6,224 nt of DNA from DASULA01 sp036278435 (GTDB lineage Bacteria; Actinomycetota; Actinomycetes; Mycobacteriales; DASULA01). This document shows positions 5,689 through 6,224 of the stretch, piece by piece (positions within the stretch are counted from its first letter, which is position 1; each line of letters begins with the position of its first letter). A program made the position numbers and the translations under genes. The DNA lies in NCBI GenBank assembly GCA_036278435.1, contig DASULA010000078.1, forward strand, positions 1-6,224, given 5' to 3'. The notes under the pieces were generated by a model. That model was given only the letters and a program-made list of their open reading frames with translations. It did no database searches and was not told the DNA's origin.

Positions 5689-6224
5689 TCCGGGGTGCCC
5701 TCGGCGAGTTCGCCGTCGTGCATGGACAGGATCCGGTCGGCGTAGTCCCAGGTCTCCGGGTTGTGGGTGGCCACCAGGCACACCGAACCGGCCTCGACCA
5801 GCCCGCGCATCGCGCCGAAGATCACCTCGGTCCAGTGCGCGTCCTGGTGCGCGGTCGGCTCGTCGGCCAGCAGCAACTTCGGCGTCAGCAGCAGCGCCCG
5901 CACCACCGCGCACCGCTGCTGCTCGCCCAGCGAGGTCTGCTTGGGGTAGCGGCCGGCCAGGTGGTCGATGCCGACCGAGGCCATCAGCGCGTCGGCGCGC
6001 CCGGACTGTGCGCGGAGCTGCCCGGTCAGCCGGGCCGGCATCAGCACGTTCTCCCGCACGGTCAGGTCGTCGAGCAGCCCCAGCGCCTGTGGCACCAGGG
6101 CAAGTTCGGACCAGGAGAACGTCTCCGGTGCCCGTCCGCCGAGTTCGTCGGCCCAGCTCAGCGTGCCGGAGTCCACGTGTTCCCAGCCGCACAGCACGTT
6201 CAGCAGCGTGCTCTTGCCCGAACC
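5679..6224 (-). CDS. ABC transporter ATP-binding protein, N-terminus cut by window edge
   Basis: This is the cytoplasmic nucleotide-binding subunit that hydrolyses ATP to drive membrane partners; it resembles the MacB/LolD-type class that pairs with FtsX-like permeases. There are 181 visible residues plus TGA. The visible part opens inside Walker A (GSGKST, 1-6), so roughly the first 35-45 residues, including the A-loop, lie beyond the right edge. The Q-loop glutamine is Q46 in LVPQ, the ABC signature is TSLGEQQR (97-104), Walker B is LLLADEP (117-123) with catalytic E122, the D-loop is AHQD (125-128) and the switch histidine is H154 in ATHNPE. The signature departs from LSGGQ at two positions and the D-loop from the usual NLD/ALD. 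All residues needed for hydrolysis are otherwise present, so it should be active. It ends GELAEGTPETG with no extra domain. It lies upstream of both permeases on the same strand but is separated from them by the oppositely oriented small gene. No TTA codon is present in the visible part. Confidence 0.95.
   Translation of the reverse strand, partial: GSGKSTLLNVLCGWEHVDSGTLSWADELGGRAPETFSWSELALVPQALGLLDDLTVRENVLMPARLTGQLRAQSGRADALMASVGIDHLAGRYPKQTSLGEQQRCAVVRALLLTPKLLLADEPTAHQDAHWTEVIFGAMRGLVEAGSVCLVATHNPETWDYADRILSMHDGELAEGTPETG

Overview
The window is very GC-rich DNA, with G or C at almost every third codon position of the genes. This points to a high-GC actinobacterium. The sequence alone does not fix the genus; a Streptomyces- or Micromonospora-like organism would fit. 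I see no rRNA, tRNA, CRISPR array, insertion sequence or phage gene.

Layout, left to right: (1) 1-2222, minus strand: an FtsX/MacB-type ABC transporter permease (740 residues visible, C-terminus beyond the left edge). (2) 2223-2367: a 145-nt gap with a small stem-loop and a good ribosome-binding site. (3) 2368-5013, minus strand: a complete 881-residue permease, clearly a paralogue of the first, with ten predicted membrane segments and two large extracytoplasmic domains. (4) 5014-5194: a divergent promoter region. (5) 5195-5542, plus strand: a 115-residue cytosolic-looking, beta-rich protein of unknown function with three cysteines. (6) 5543-5678: a convergent gap with inverted repeats. (7) 5679-6224, minus strand: an ABC ATPase whose N-terminus lies beyond the right edge, the window starting inside its Walker A motif. 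No gene-free stretch exceeds 300 bases.

The likely unit is an ABC exporter or mechanotransmission-type complex of the FtsX/MacB superfamily. One ATPase would drive one or both permeases, possibly as a heterodimer of the two paralogues. Transcription on the minus strand runs ATPase, then permease 2, then permease 1. The small gene lies on the opposite strand between the ATPase and the permeases, so these are probably at least two transcription units. The substrate cannot be read from the sequence.

The most notable signal is a single TTA leucine codon in each of the two permeases and in the small gene, but none in the visible ATPase. TTA is rare in such genomes, and in Streptomyces it ties expression to the bldA tRNA. 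Otherwise this looks like a fairly ordinary actinobacterial transporter locus. I found no convincing evidence of a wholly new system; the small cysteine-containing protein is the best candidate for unknown biology.
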